From Bacillus sp. EAC (lineage in GTDB: Bacteria > Bacillota > Bacilli > Bacillales > Bacillaceae_G): a DNA stretch of 64,000 nt. The stretch spans positions 1 through 64,000 of the forward strand of contig NZ_NCSY01000011.1 of assembly GCF_002156875.1 (NCBI RefSeq). The letters are read 5' to 3'. Shown here piece after piece: positions 44,322 through 54,360 of the stretch (position 1 is the stretch's first letter; each line of letters begins with the position of its first letter). Made by a program: the position numbers and the translations under genes. Under the pieces are notes generated by a model. The model saw only the letters and a list, made by a program, of their open reading frames with translations. It was not told the DNA's origin and searched no databases.

Positions 44322-44492
44322 TTAAGTTCGATAAATTGTAAAAACTGCATTCTCTTGATTTTCTTTATCAAGTGCAAGTCCAAACATTAAATCTTTTTCT
44401 TTTAAAGTGCGATTTAAACTATCAACAATTTTATATAAATCCTTTGTGTATTCAATCTTAGTTGTCGATAATACTTCAATCTTTGTATTCAT
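44322..44492 (-). CDS. ypmA: YpmA family protein (DUF4264)
   Basis: ATG 44492 follows a perfect AGGAGG at good spacing and gives 56 residues; an upstream ATG at 44528 is not supported. The sequence MNTKIEVLSTTKIEYTKDLY then KIVDSLNRTLKEKDLMFGLA is the YpmA/DUF4264 family. The function is unknown. It is first of three genes reading leftwards to aspB. Confidence 0.85.
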   Translation of the reverse strand: MNTKIEVLSTTKIEYTKDLYKIVDSLNRTLKEKDLMFGLALDKENQENAVFTIYRT

Positions 44493-44597
44493 GTTGCTCC
44501 TCCTAAATTGACTAGATAAATACATCACAATATTGACATTATACCATACGAAATACCTGTAACTGCTACTATTCTCATGCTAATTGTTCAAAAAAAA

Positions 44598-47381
44598 TTA
44601 AAAATCTTTTAATAAATTCTCAAGTGTATTTATGTGGATTTTGTTTTCTGGAATCAACTTTAAAAATTCTTTTCCATATTTAGCATTTATAATCCGATTG
44701 TCTAAAACAAAAAGTGAACCTTGATCTTGTTCGTTTCGTATCAAACGACCGTACCCTTGTCTAAATTTAAAAACAGCTAACGGTAAAGCTAAACTAGAAA
44801 ATGAATTTTCACCAGCATTTTTTAATAATTTTGATTTAGCAATGAACATAGGTTTTTCAGGGTTCGTGAATGGTAAACGAACAATGATTAAACAATCTAA
44901 TTCTTCATTTGGCAAGTCAATTCCTTCCCAAAAAGTGTTAGTCCCTAATAAAATTGTTTGTTTTGATTGAAGGAACTGTTTAATTAACTTTTGTTTTCCA
45001 CCTGGAGAAAAACCTTGTGCCAAAACTGAAGCATTAATTGAGTTTATATCCTGCATTAAGTTGTCATATGTTTGTTTCAACAAATCAAATGCAGTAAATA
45101 AAACTAAAGTTCTACCATTTACTGAATTAATTATTTTACTAATTGCTTGTGATGTTTGAGAAGCATACTCTTCTTGCGAAACTTCTTTAATACCATTTAA
45201 ATCTGTAGGAATATATACTTTCATACCCTGACCGAAGTCAGATGGAACCGGATATATTTTTTCTTTCAATTGATCTTCATGTAATCCTAGAGTAGATTTT
45301 ATATATGAAAATGAATCATTAATTGACATTGTTGCAGATGTCAGTATGATCGAATCGCGTTCTTCAATTAAATATTTTTGAATTAAATCTGCATTATTTA
45401 CTTTTTCACAATAAAGCATTGTCGTATGGAACGAGCCTTTAGCCTCAGTGTCCATCCAGCAGATAAACTCATCATTTCTATCGAATAATATTTCATGAAG
45501 ACCATTTTTCATAATCATTAATTGTTCAACAATCATTTTGAATTCGGAAATCATTGACCTTTTATAAGAAGTGGACTTTTGGTTCTCGGTTAATTTTAAA
45601 TACTGATCACATTCTATAAAAAACATATTATTCGTATCAAATAATCGATTTGCACATTCTAAAATAACTTTCCAATTTTGACTTGAAGTTATATTATCAC
45701 CTAATGTAATTGACTGTCTTATATTTTCTTTATCAAATTCATTTTGTTTTGAAAGTATAAAATCTCTTATTAATCGAAACAGTTCTTCAGACTCATATTT
45801 AATTTCTTTAATTAAATGATCAATCTTTTTCCACCATTTTTCTCTTGTTGGTGAAAGTTCATCATTTTTATATAAACGATGTACTAATTCAGAACTATCT
45901 GATGTACTTAATCTGCTTAAATATTGATAATATTTTAAGCATGAAAATGTAATTCCAAAAGTTTTAGAAGAAGTCTCTTCAAGGGAGTGTGCTTCGTCAA
46001 TTACGATGGTTTTCACTGAATTAAGTAAATGATCTTTGTTTTTTAGGGTTGATAATAAATACGCGTGGTTTGTTACGATTAGGTCGGCAAGTAATAATTG
46101 GTTTTTTGCACGCTGATAAAAGCATTTATGAAACCATGGATTTGATCTTTTATTTTCACTTTCTTCACTACAACAAACTCTTTCCCATAAGTGTATTCCA
46201 CCTGAGGGTAAGGATAACTCATCCAATTCTCCATTATCAGTCTCAGTTAACCAAACTGCAATCATGGCTTTTGATAAAATACTGTCGTAGTTATCATCAA
46301 ACTCGCTAACGACATACTCATATTTTTGTAAACATAAATAATTTTTTTTACTCTGGATTGATGCAGTTTTCAATTGAAAAGGTAATACCTTCTCAACTGT
46401 ATGTAAGTGTTTTTTAATGATTTGCTTTTGTAATGAGATTGTACTAGTACTAATGATAACTTGTTTACCATGTTGCTTTGAGAAAAATGCTGCAGGAATT
46501 AAATACCCAAAAGTCTTCCCTACTCCAGTGTTAGCTTCAGCTAATAAAATCTTTTTTGACTCAAACGCATTAAAAACATCTTTCATATACGTAAATTGTT
46601 CTTCTCTTTTAATAAAGATTGGCATTTCAACAGCCATTCTCTCTTCTAATTCAAACTTAAGTTGTTCTTCAAACTCAACGAAATCCTCTTCTTCATGCGG
46701 CATGCTAAAACGACTCTTTTTAATAGCAATTCTTCTGAATTCTTCTATATCATTGTTCTCATTAACAATTAAATCAGATTTTTTTTGAATAAGATCTGAA
46801 ATATAATATGTAATATCACTTTTAAAATTCTTACTCAATTTTTCTAAAATTTTTAAGGAAGCATAAGGCAATCCTTCGAGTTTTTTTAATAAAATTGTTA
46901 ATAATTCGGCCGTAACTTCTGCATCACTATCAGCTTGATGCGGATTTTCATGCTGTATGTTAAAGACTCTGGCTAAATCAGATAGTTTATAACTTGTTAA
47001 AGTAGGAAATAGTACCCTAGTTAGTTCCACTGTGTCAATCGCTAACGGGGTGATTCTAGGTAGGCCGATTCTCTCAAATTCTTTTTGTAAAAAAGTTAAA
47101 TCAAAATGAACATTATGTGCTACAAAATAAGCATTTTTAAAAATCGGATAGAATTCTTCTGCAATTTGCTCGAATTGTGGAGCAAACTTTACCATATCTT
47201 TTGAAATTCCAGTTAACTCTGTGATAAAAGCTGGAATTTCGATATTTGGATTTACAAAGCTTGAAAATTGTTCGATTACTTCTCCGTCTTCAAGTACAAA
47301 GGCTGCAATTTGAATAATACGATCTTGACCCCTATTATTGTTACCTGTTGTTTCTAGGTCAACGACAACAAATTTATTCAT
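44598..47381 (-). CDS. dinG: DinG: DEDD exonuclease-helicase
   Basis: The 927 residues combine an N-terminal DnaQ-like 3'-5' exonuclease (VVDLETTG near 5-12, later HNVHFDLTFL and HQADSDAEVTAE) with an XPD/DinG-type helicase (Walker A ANTGVGKT, DEAH box IDEAHSLEE). The fusion is typical of Firmicute DinG (B. subtilis about 931). It acts in DNA repair. GGAGGTGG precedes ATG 47381. It stands alone between panD and ypmA. Confidence 0.92.
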   Translation of the reverse strand: MNKFVVVDLETTGNNNRGQDRIIQIAAFVLEDGEVIEQFSSFVNPNIEIPAFITELTGISKDMVKFAPQFEQIAEEFYPIFKNAYFVAHNVHFDLTFLQKEFERIGLPRITPLAIDTVELTRVLFPTLTSYKLSDLARVFNIQHENPHQADSDAEVTAELLTILLKKLEGLPYASLKILEKLSKNFKSDITYYISDLIQKKSDLIVNENNDIEEFRRIAIKKSRFSMPHEEEDFVEFEEQLKFELEERMAVEMPIFIKREEQFTYMKDVFNAFESKKILLAEANTGVGKTFGYLIPAAFFSKQHGKQVIISTSTISLQKQIIKKHLHTVEKVLPFQLKTASIQSKKNYLCLQKYEYVVSEFDDNYDSILSKAMIAVWLTETDNGELDELSLPSGGIHLWERVCCSEESENKRSNPWFHKCFYQRAKNQLLLADLIVTNHAYLLSTLKNKDHLLNSVKTIVIDEAHSLEETSSKTFGITFSCLKYYQYLSRLSTSDSSELVHRLYKNDELSPTREKWWKKIDHLIKEIKYESEELFRLIRDFILSKQNEFDKENIRQSITLGDNITSSQNWKVILECANRLFDTNNMFFIECDQYLKLTENQKSTSYKRSMISEFKMIVEQLMIMKNGLHEILFDRNDEFICWMDTEAKGSFHTTMLYCEKVNNADLIQKYLIEERDSIILTSATMSINDSFSYIKSTLGLHEDQLKEKIYPVPSDFGQGMKVYIPTDLNGIKEVSQEEYASQTSQAISKIINSVNGRTLVLFTAFDLLKQTYDNLMQDINSINASVLAQGFSPGGKQKLIKQFLQSKQTILLGTNTFWEGIDLPNEELDCLIIVRLPFTNPEKPMFIAKSKLLKNAGENSFSSLALPLAVFKFRQGYGRLIRNEQDQGSLFVLDNRIINAKYGKEFLKLIPENKIHINTLENLLKDF

Positions 47382-47446
47382 ATTTTGCCACCTCCAATTT
47401 CTCTATATAGATATTTTGCATAAAACAATTTAAACAATACAAAAAA

Positions 47447-47465
47447 ATCCCCTAAAGAGGGGATT
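47447..47465 (-). terminator. Terminator of panBCD
   Basis: AATCCCCT pairs with AGGGGATT around a short loop, followed on the minus strand by TTTTTTTGTATTG. Confidence 0.88.
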
Positions 47466-47469
47466 TCCA

Positions 47470-47853
47470 TTACTTAATTGTCCCTGCAATTTCTTTTCCA
47501 ATCATTTCAACAATTTCGTTCGCATCATTTAATATAGCAATATTCGGTGTATGTTGATCAAGTTTTTCTTCCTCAACTTGACCGTATGCTATAATAATAA
47601 CTTTGTCTCCTTCTTGAACTAATCTTGCTGCGGCTCCGTTAAGACAAATAACACCACTGCCACGCTTCCCAGGGATAACATATGTCTCAAGTCGAGCACC
47701 ATTATTATTATTTACAATTTGAACTTTTTCATTTTCTAGGACATCAACGGCATCCATTAAATCTTCGTCGATTGTAATACTACCTACATAATTTAAATTT
47801 GCTTCTGTTACAGTTGCTCTATGCAGTTTTGCTCTCATCATTGTACGAATCAT
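47470..47853 (-). CDS. panD: Aspartate 1-decarboxylase
   Basis: This pyruvoyl enzyme has 127 residues and makes beta-alanine for pantothenate. The self-cleavage site is the Gly-Ser of YVGSITID (S25). [18 protein letters not shown] is the conserved core. GGGGGAAA precedes ATG 47853. It lies 21 bp behind panC in the panBCD operon. Confidence 0.96.
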   Translation of the reverse strand: MIRTMMRAKLHRATVTEANLNYVGSITIDEDLMDAVDVLENEKVQIVNNNNGARLETYVIPGKRGSGVICLNGAAARLVQEGDKVIIIAYGQVEEEKLDQHTPNIAILNDANEIVEMIGKEIAGTIK

Positions 47854-47874
47854 GATATTTCCCCCTAGTATACA

Positions 47875-48720
47875 TTAAATTGCAACGATTATATTATCGA
47901 TAAGTCGAGCATTTGAAAATTTAACTGCTAATGCGATGATAATTTTCCCACTAACAGATTCCATTGTTTCAAGTTGAGGGTATGAAAAGATACTAACATA
48001 ATCAATCTCACCCGACGTTTCTTTGGTAATTGCTGAAGTAATTCCTTCTTTTAAAGCTTTAACATTTAGTTCTCCATTTTTAATCTGTTCAACTGCATTT
48101 TTCAAACTTCTATATAAAGCCGGAGCTTCTTGTCGTTCGTTTTCTGTTAAATAGATATTTCTTGAACTTTTTGCTAAGCCATCCTCTTCTCGAACAGTTG
48201 GTATAGCATTTAATTTAACAGGTATATTGTAATCTTCAATTAAGCCTTCTATAACAGCAACTTGTTGTGCATCTTTTAATCCAAAATAAGCCTGGTCAGG
48301 TTGAACAATATTGAACAATTTTGAAACAACTAGTGCTACTCCATCAAAATGACCTGGTCTTTTTTCTCCACATAGAACATCTACTCGTTTAGTTACTTTC
48401 ATAGTCGATTTTAAATCATTTGGGTACATTTCTTCAACTGTTGGATAAAAGAGGCAATCAACACCAGCATTTAAAGCAATTTTTTCATCTCTTTCGAAAT
48501 CTCTTGGATAACGATCAAAATCTTCATTTGGTCCAAATTGAGTTGGATTAACGAAGATACTTAAAACGACAACATCATTTTGATTTCTTGCCTCTTTTAA
48601 TAAAGTAACATGGCCTTCATGTAGATAACCCATTGTTGGCACAAAACCAATCGATTTGTCATTTTTTCGATTTTGCTTTAATTCTTCTCTTAGATCTTTG
48701 ATGGTATGAAAAACTTTCAT
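47875..48720 (-). CDS. panC: Pantothenate synthetase
   Basis: The 281-residue enzyme joins pantoate and beta-alanine with ATP. The nucleotide HxGH-type motif is [15 protein letters not shown] (near 26-40), and the KMSKS-like part is LAKSSRN. The pantoate site includes [15 protein letters not shown]. It overlaps panB by four bases (ATGA type), a sign of coupling. Confidence 0.96.
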   Translation of the reverse strand: MKVFHTIKDLREELKQNRKNDKSIGFVPTMGYLHEGHVTLLKEARNQNDVVVLSIFVNPTQFGPNEDFDRYPRDFERDEKIALNAGVDCLFYPTVEEMYPNDLKSTMKVTKRVDVLCGEKRPGHFDGVALVVSKLFNIVQPDQAYFGLKDAQQVAVIEGLIEDYNIPVKLNAIPTVREEDGLAKSSRNIYLTENERQEAPALYRSLKNAVEQIKNGELNVKALKEGITSAITKETSGEIDYVSIFSYPQLETMESVSGKIIIALAVKFSNARLIDNIIVAI

Positions 48721-49559
48721 TGTGAACTTCCCCCGTATAAAGCCTTTAACTGTTCTTCTTTCATTGTGAATGAATGACTAGCATCCGGAAACTGTCTTGC
48801 TTTTACTTCTTGAACATATGAAGCAATAGCATTTTCGATCGTTGTTTGGATATCAGCATATTGTTTTACAAACTTAGCTACCTTACCCACTCCATAGGTC
48901 ACTAAGTCATGATAAACTAACACTTGACCGTCCGTATCGACACCCGCTCCAATTCCAATAGTCGGTATAGTTAAATCTGCTGATATATCTTTTCCAATTT
49001 GCTTCGGAATACATTCCAAAACGATTGCAAATGCTCCCGCCTCTTCACACTTTTTAGCATCGTTAAATAACTTTAAAGCACTTTCTGAATCTCTTGCTTG
49101 AACTTTATATCCTCCTAAAACCCCTACTGATTGCGGAGTCAATCCCAAGTGAGCAACAACTGGCACCCCTGCTGCAGTTAAAGCTTTTATCACTTCTAAA
49201 ACATTTTCATCTGCACCTTCTAGTTTTACTGCATTTGCATTTCCTTCTTGCATAATTCGGCATGCATTTCTTAGAGCATCTTCTTTTGAAATGTGATATG
49301 ACATAAATGGCATATCCGTTACAATAAAAGTATTTTTCGCACCTCTTTTTACCGCTTTTGAATGATGAATCATATCATCAACCGTCACCTTGATTGTTGA
49401 ATCATAACCAAGTACAACATTACCAAGTGAGTCACCGACCAAAATCATATCTACCTCACCTGCTTCTGCTAATAAGGCTGATGGGTAATCATAAGCTGTA
49501 ATCATTGTGATTGGTTCCTTATTACCCTTCATTGTTAAAAAATCTTTTGTTGTTTTCAA
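48717..49559 (-). CDS. panB: 3-methyl-2-oxobutanoate hydroxymethyltransferase
   Basis: The 280-residue enzyme makes ketopantoate from ketoisovalerate and methylene-THF. The metal and substrate residues are in [18 protein letters not shown] and [36 protein letters not shown] is the signature. Translation starts at TTG 49559 behind AGGAGG. It heads the panBCD operon, whose leader holds conserved-looking hairpins and a terminator. Confidence 0.96.
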   Translation of the reverse strand: MKTTKDFLTMKGNKEPITMITAYDYPSALLAEAGEVDMILVGDSLGNVVLGYDSTIKVTVDDMIHHSKAVKRGAKNTFIVTDMPFMSYHISKEDALRNACRIMQEGNANAVKLEGADENVLEVIKALTAAGVPVVAHLGLTPQSVGVLGGYKVQARDSESALKLFNDAKKCEEAGAFAIVLECIPKQIGKDISADLTIPTIGIGAGVDTDGQVLVYHDLVTYGVGKVAKFVKQYADIQTTIENAIASYVQEVKARQFPDASHSFTMKEEQLKALYGGSSQ

Positions 49560-49608
49560 TTTGTTTCCTCCTTTTTTAATGAAGAGGAAATGGGGCTACA
49601 ATAAAAAA

Positions 49609-49629
49609 CCTTTGCTCGTTGAACAAAGG
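49609..49629 (-). terminator. Terminator in the panB leader (candidate attenuator)
   Basis: CCTTTGT pairs with GCAAAGG around a 7-nt loop, followed on the minus strand by TTTTTTATTG, about 50 bp before the panB start codon. Because it sits between the leader and the first gene, it could be a conditional stop. Confidence 0.65.
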
Positions 49630-49635
49630 AAAATT

Positions 49636-49756
49636 GGTAACCATCTCATTCCTCTGTCCCAGTCCATTTGAGGATCAAGGCAGACACATTTTTAAATAAA
49701 ATTTTTAAAGCTTGGTGTAGTTCCTATTAGGATACCACCCATTTCAATCCATATCC
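49636..49756 (-). promoter_or_regulatory. panBCD leader with two bulged stem-loops (candidate pan RNA motif)
   Basis: Two stem-loops precede the terminator on the minus strand: CTTGATCCTC pairing with GAGGAATGAG (49646-49680), and GGTGGTATCC with GGAACTACACC (49714-49738). Each has mismatched or bulged adenines. The published pan motif, found only before pan genes and in B. subtilis, is a stem-loop with conserved bulged A residues. I infer that this is it, from position and general shape; the exact consensus was not checked. Confidence 0.45.
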
Positions 49757-49878
49757 TTAAACGTAAAGTGTTGGTAATTCAAGCATTTACACAATACCTT
49801 ACATAATTAGTGTATAACATGCTCGCAGAAATTGTAAATGATTATGTTTGGATATCTTTGGATAATTTAAACACAAAT

Positions 49879-49914
49879 AAAAATTCCCATGCCATTGTTG
49901 GAATGAGAATTTTT
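49879..49914 (-). terminator. Terminator of the birA operon
   Basis: AAAAATTCTCATTCC pairs with GG(c)ATGGGAATTTTT with one internal mismatch, followed on the minus strand by a T-rich run. It separates birA from the panB leader. Confidence 0.75.
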
Positions 49915-49928
49915 ACTGAATAGGAAAA

Positions 49929-50912
49929 TCACTTGTTTATTGCAATATCCGCTGAATAAATCGTATGTATTTTCCCCTCTGAATCTTCAATTAAAAGCTG
50001 TCCTTCGTCTGTAATACCGATTGCATTCCCGATGATGACTTCATTCAACGTAGTGGCTTTTATTTGCTTACCTAATGAGATTGCATAGCTCTCCCATAAA
50101 ATTTTGATTGGTTTAAATCCTTTATCTAAAAAGAGTTCATAATACTTCTCAAATTCAGCCAAAATTATTTGGATAAGATTCGCTCGCAGAAATGATTTTC
50201 CCTTTTCGATACGTAATGAAGTTGCTATATCGGAAAGTTCTAATGGATAATCTTCTTCAACTTGATTTACGTTGATTCCAATTCCTATTACGACACTTCG
50301 AATACAATCTGCATCACCTTGCATCTCGGTTAAAATTCCACAAACCTTTTTCTTATTAATCAAGATATCATTGGGCCATTTAATACTTGGTTGTAACTCA
50401 GTTACTTTCTCGATTGCAGAAGCAATTGCAACTGCTGTTAATAGTGTTAACTGTGGCGCCACTTTAGGTGAAATAGACGGTCTAAGAATAAGACTCATTG
50501 CGATAGCTTTCCCATCTGAAGTTAACCAGTTCCTTTGTAATCGCCCACGTCCTTTTAATTGACGTTCAGCTAATACAATTGTACCTTCAGGAGCATCATT
50601 CATTACAAGCTCGTTCGCAATTGTCTGGGTTGAGTTTGTTTCTTCTTGATAGACTATTTTCCGCCCAAATATTTTTGTTTCAAGACCAAGTTGAATATCA
50701 GTTGGTGTCATCCGATCTGATTTCCCAATAATTTTATAACCAACTTTTCTAACTGCTTCAATTTCTATTCCTTCTTCTTGCAATTCTTTCATATATTTCC
50801 AAATTGCGGTACGTGAAATTCCTAATTCGTCACTCAAATATTGCCCAGAAAGATATTCATTTTGATGTTCCGTAAATAATTGTATGATTTGCTCTTTTAC
50901 CTTTGAAGCCAA
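49929..50912 (-). CDS. birA: Bifunctional biotin-protein ligase/repressor
   Basis: TTG 50912 is the likely start (AAGGAG about 11 bp before); GTG 50924 overlaps that site. About 327 residues: an N-terminal winged helix (YLSDELGISRTAIWKYMKEL) that represses biotin genes, and a ligase with the adenylate-binding GRGRLQRNWLTS and KWPNDI motifs. It attaches biotin to carboxylase carrier proteins. The start region lies inside the end of cca, so the two are coupled. Confidence 0.93.
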   Translation of the reverse strand: MASKVKEQIIQLFTEHQNEYLSGQYLSDELGISRTAIWKYMKELQEEGIEIEAVRKVGYKIIGKSDRMTPTDIQLGLETKIFGRKIVYQEETNSTQTIANELVMNDAPEGTIVLAERQLKGRGRLQRNWLTSDGKAIAMSLILRPSISPKVAPQLTLLTAVAIASAIEKVTELQPSIKWPNDILINKKKVCGILTEMQGDADCIRSVVIGIGINVNQVEEDYPLELSDIATSLRIEKGKSFLRANLIQIILAEFEKYYELFLDKGFKPIKILWESYAISLGKQIKATTLNEVIIGNAIGITDEGQLLIEDSEGKIHTIYSADIAINK

Positions 50913-52090
50913 TTTGTAAACCACTCCTTAACAGCAAGTTGAGTATTTATTAAACTGTTTTCAACAACTAATACTTCAATCTCACTGATTACTTCCTTTA
51001 ACCAAGGACCACCTTTAAGATTAGACCAACTTAATAAATCATTTCCTGATATACATAATTCCGATTTAGAATGAATTGGTAAGTTGGCGAATTGAACTTT
51101 TAATTGTTCTTCGATTTGGGTGTTAGAAGAAGAATAACCTAATATTGTTTGTAATCTTTCGTATTGAATGGCTTCTTTTAATCCAACTATGTATAAAGTT
51201 GAGTTACTCCAACTGATCGTTTCTTTTAGTAATAGTGCATGCAGCTTTAAAATTTGTTTAATCCGTTCATTCGACATCTTCCAATTTCGAAGGACTGATT
51301 CTGGATGTTCAATTTGCATTTTAAATAATATTAATGTCCAATATTCTTCAATCGTTTTTAATTTTTCAATCGGAAGTTCAATTACCTCATTGAAAAATGG
51401 GTGACAATCTTTAAAATTTGGCAGGTGATTAATTAATTCTGTTTGTATTAATAAATTAAGAGCATCTTTAGGAGACTTACCTAGTAATAGCTTTTCAAAT
51501 TCAACACTTATTCTTTCAATCGCAATCTTTTCGATTAAAGCATTATTTGACAGTATTGCTTCGAAAGTACACTCATCCATTCGAAATCCAAGTTGGCTTA
51601 CAAAACGAATCCCTCTCATCATTCGAAGAGCGTCTTCATGAAATCTTTCTTTTGCATTACCAACCGATCGAATTAATCCATTAGCTATGTCTTTTCTACC
51701 ATTAAACGGATCAATTAAATCATTATTTACTGTCATCGCAATTGCATTCATTGTAAAATCTCTTCTTTTTAAATCCTCTTCGATCGATTTAACATAAGTC
51801 ACCTCTGAAGGTCTCCGAAAATCTTGATATGTCGATTCAGTTCTAAAAGTAGTAATTTCATATGATTGATTGTTTTCGATCACAAGTACAGTACCATGTT
51901 GGAGTCCTGTTGGTACTGTTTTAGGAAAAATTCGTATAACTTCTTCTGGCAGTGCAGAAGTTGCTATATCAATATCACCTATATCCCTCTTTAATAGTTT
52001 GTCTCTGACACAACCACCTACAAAATATGCCTCATGACCGTTTTGTATTAATTTTGTAAGTATTGGTTTTGCTCTTTCAAATATCCCCAT
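50897..52090 (-). CDS. cca: CCA tRNA nucleotidyltransferase
   Basis: The 397-residue class II enzyme adds CCA to tRNA 3' ends. The active site is GGCVRDKLLKRDIGDIDIAT (aspartates of DxD near 36-38), and the nucleotide-selecting EDLKRRDFTMNAIA follows near 110. The ATG overlaps the bshA stop (TAATG). It belongs to the bshB1-bshA-cca-birA operon. Confidence 0.95.
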   Translation of the reverse strand: MGIFERAKPILTKLIQNGHEAYFVGGCVRDKLLKRDIGDIDIATSALPEEVIRIFPKTVPTGLQHGTVLVIENNQSYEITTFRTESTYQDFRRPSEVTYVKSIEEDLKRRDFTMNAIAMTVNNDLIDPFNGRKDIANGLIRSVGNAKERFHEDALRMMRGIRFVSQLGFRMDECTFEAILSNNALIEKIAIERISVEFEKLLLGKSPKDALNLLIQTELINHLPNFKDCHPFFNEVIELPIEKLKTIEEYWTLILFKMQIEHPESVLRNWKMSNERIKQILKLHALLLKETISWSNSTLYIVGLKEAIQYERLQTILGYSSSNTQIEEQLKVQFANLPIHSKSELCISGNDLLSWSNLKGGPWLKEVISEIEVLVVENSLINTQLAVKEWFTNWLQR

Positions 52091-53223
52091 TATTCATTCA
52101 TTCCTAATAACTCTTTATAGATTGCTAAATATTGTGAAACAATTTGAGTTGAATGAAATCTTTCATTAACAATTTCTATTGAGCGCTTTGAAATTTTTTG
52201 ATAAAGTTTATCGTCTTTTAACAAATTAAGTGTGTAATATGAAATTTGTTCAATATCGCCTAATTCACATAAAAATCCGTTTTCTCCATGTTCAATCACT
52301 TCTGGAATACCACCTATTCTTGTTCCGATACAAGGAACGCCACAAGCCATTGCTTCAAGAAGAACTAATCCAAAACTTTCTTTTGATGATAATAATAACT
52401 TTACATCACTAATTGCAAGTAATTCTTCAACATTCTCTTGTTTTCCAAGAAATAAAACATCTTTTTCAATTCCCAATTCTCTTACAAGTTTACATAAAAC
52501 AGAAAGTTCAGGTCCATCACCGACTAGTAGTAATTTCGAAGGTACTTCTTGTCTTACTAAATTAAAGACGTTTACAACATCTTTCGTCCGCTTTACTTGA
52601 CGGAAGTTTGAAATATGTATAATTACTCTCTCATGTTCCTTAATTCCATATTCCGCTTTTAGTGATTGGCAATTACGCTTCTTATATACTCTTTCATCTA
52701 TAAAGTTATAGACCGTTTGAATATCTTTATCAGGGTTTACTAATTCAAGTGTTTGACGAATTAAATCATTTGATACAGCTGTTACGGCATCAGACTTTTC
52801 AATTCCAAATTTAATTAATTCTGTTAAAGACGGATCATAGCCTAGAACAGTTATATCCGTTCCATGTAATGTCGTTACAATTTTAATTTCGTGATTAATC
52901 ATTTGTTTTGCTAAAAAAGCACAAACAGCATGTGGAATAGCATAATGCACATGTAATATATCTAATTTTTCACGATTTGCAATTTCAGCCATTTTACTTG
53001 CTAAAGCCAAGTCATAAGGCGGATGTTGAAATACTGAATATTGATTTACTTCAACCGCGTGATAATAAATATTTGGATTAACTTTATTTAAACGAAATGG
53101 CATACTTGATGAAATAAAATGAATTTCATGTCCAAGCTCTGCTAACAACTTCCCTAGCTCAGTAGCAATCACTCCAGAACCACCAACTGTAGGATAACAT
53201 GTAATCCCAATTTTCAACTTCAT
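52090..53223 (-). CDS. bshA: Bacillithiol glycosyltransferase BshA
   Basis: The 377-residue GT4 enzyme joins GlcNAc to L-malate, the first step of bacillithiol. The N-terminal [20 protein letters not shown] binds the acceptor, and the C-terminal E-x7-E donor motif is [26 protein letters not shown] precedes ATG 53223. It follows bshB1 and overlaps cca. Confidence 0.95.
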   Translation of the reverse strand: MKLKIGITCYPTVGGSGVIATELGKLLAELGHEIHFISSSMPFRLNKVNPNIYYHAVEVNQYSVFQHPPYDLALASKMAEIANREKLDILHVHYAIPHAVCAFLAKQMINHEIKIVTTLHGTDITVLGYDPSLTELIKFGIEKSDAVTAVSNDLIRQTLELVNPDKDIQTVYNFIDERVYKKRNCQSLKAEYGIKEHERVIIHISNFRQVKRTKDVVNVFNLVRQEVPSKLLLVGDGPELSVLCKLVRELGIEKDVLFLGKQENVEELLAISDVKLLLSSKESFGLVLLEAMACGVPCIGTRIGGIPEVIEHGENGFLCELGDIEQISYYTLNLLKDDKLYQKISKRSIEIVNERFHSTQIVSQYLAIYKELLGMNE

Positions 53224-53261
53224 TTTATCTCTCCTAATTGTCTACTCTTTATAAACTAAAC

Positions 53262-53963
53262 TTAGAAAAGCCAATCTGCATTTAGAAGTAGTGGTTTCTT
53301 ACTCATAAATCCTTCACCGTAAGATATGCCAACTTCCTTACCGATCATCTTTTCTCTCGCAATGACACTTTCTACATAATCATTCGTTAATGGTGTACTA
53401 ACACCCGTTTCTCCTGGTGTAAATTGACTTTCATATGCTTCAAGTGCTTCTTTTTTTAACTGAATTGTTTCCGATATATTTACAATAAAGTTCGGTCGAT
53501 GAAATCCGTTTATCATGTATTGAAATACATGGTTAACTTTATGAGCTTCGTGGCTAGTATTTACATTTAATTTCCGAATGCCTGATGAGAAGACAGCTTC
53601 TTCAATTATTTTTGTACAATTTCCGTGATCAGGATGACGATCGAACTCGTAAGGAGAAAATACAATACTTGGCTTCGTCATTCTAATTAAACTAACAACT
53701 TGCTTAATGGAATCTTCACTTAAGTATAGCCCTCTATCCGAAAATGATAAATTAAAACGTTTTGATACTCCTAGTATCTTATCTGCAGCTTCCGCTTCTT
53801 TTCTTCGAGTTGATGTATCTCCATTTGATGAAAGCTCTGCTTCTGTCAAATCACAAATAGCTACTTTGTATCCTAATTTAGTAAATTTAGCTATTGTCCC
53901 TGCCATACCAATTTCAACATCATCTGGGTGGGCACCAAACGCTAATACATCAAAATATTCCAC
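53262..53963 (-). CDS. bshB1: Bacillithiol deacetylase BshB1
   Basis: This zinc deacetylase removes acetate from GlcNAc-malate, the second step of bacillithiol synthesis. Zinc ligands are in GAHPDDVEIGMAG and PDHGNCTKI. GTG 53963 is best spaced from AAGGTGA; GTG 53972 is nearly on top of it. About 233 residues. It is between mgsA and bshA in the operon, and bshC is not in the window. Confidence 0.92.
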   Translation of the reverse strand: MEYFDVLAFGAHPDDVEIGMAGTIAKFTKLGYKVAICDLTEAELSSNGDTSTRRKEAEAADKILGVSKRFNLSFSDRGLYLSEDSIKQVVSLIRMTKPSIVFSPYEFDRHPDHGNCTKIIEEAVFSSGIRKLNVNTSHEAHKVNHVFQYMINGFHRPNFIVNISETIQLKKEALEAYESQFTPGETGVSTPLTNDYVESVIAREKMIGKEVGISYGEGFMSKKPLLLNADWLF

Positions 53964-53984
53964 ACGATTCACTCACCTTCATAC

Positions 53985-54350
53985 TTACTCATTAAACAAT
54001 TTTACGATAGCCTTTGCAGTTTGACTATTTGTTGCTACAGGTATATGGTAGACATCACATAATCTCAATAAAGCATTCACATCTGGTTCATGTGGCTGTG
54101 AAGTTAATGGATCTCTAAAAAAGAAAATCGCATCCATTTCACCTTTTGCAACAAGTGCACCAATTTGTTGGTCGCCACCAAGTGGTCCTGACTGAAAACA
54201 TTTTACCTTTAAAGCCGTGTTTTCCATAACACGTGTTCCAGTTGTTCCAGTTGAAAATAGTTCATGTTTTTGAAAAAACTTTTCATTTTCTTGCACAAAA
54301 ATTACTAAGGCATCTTTTCTTTCATCATGAGCTATTAAAGCGATCTTCAC
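53985..54350 (-). CDS. mgsA: Methylglyoxal synthase
   Basis: From GTG 54350 (GAGGTG site) the protein is about 121 residues and starts [13 protein letters not shown] as in B. subtilis. Phosphate-binding STGTTG and the catalytic aspartate region [12 protein letters not shown] are intact; [22 protein letters not shown] follows. It turns dihydroxyacetone phosphate into methylglyoxal, a thiol-reactive toxin; bacillithiol genes next door detoxify it. The C-terminus is shorter than in B. subtilis (about 137). Confidence 0.93.
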   Translation of the reverse strand: MKIALIAHDERKDALVIFVQENEKFFQKHELFSTGTTGTRVMENTALKVKCFQSGPLGGDQQIGALVAKGEMDAIFFFRDPLTSQPHEPDVNALLRLCDVYHIPVATNSQTAKAIVKLFNE

Positions 54351-54360
54351 CCTTAGCACC

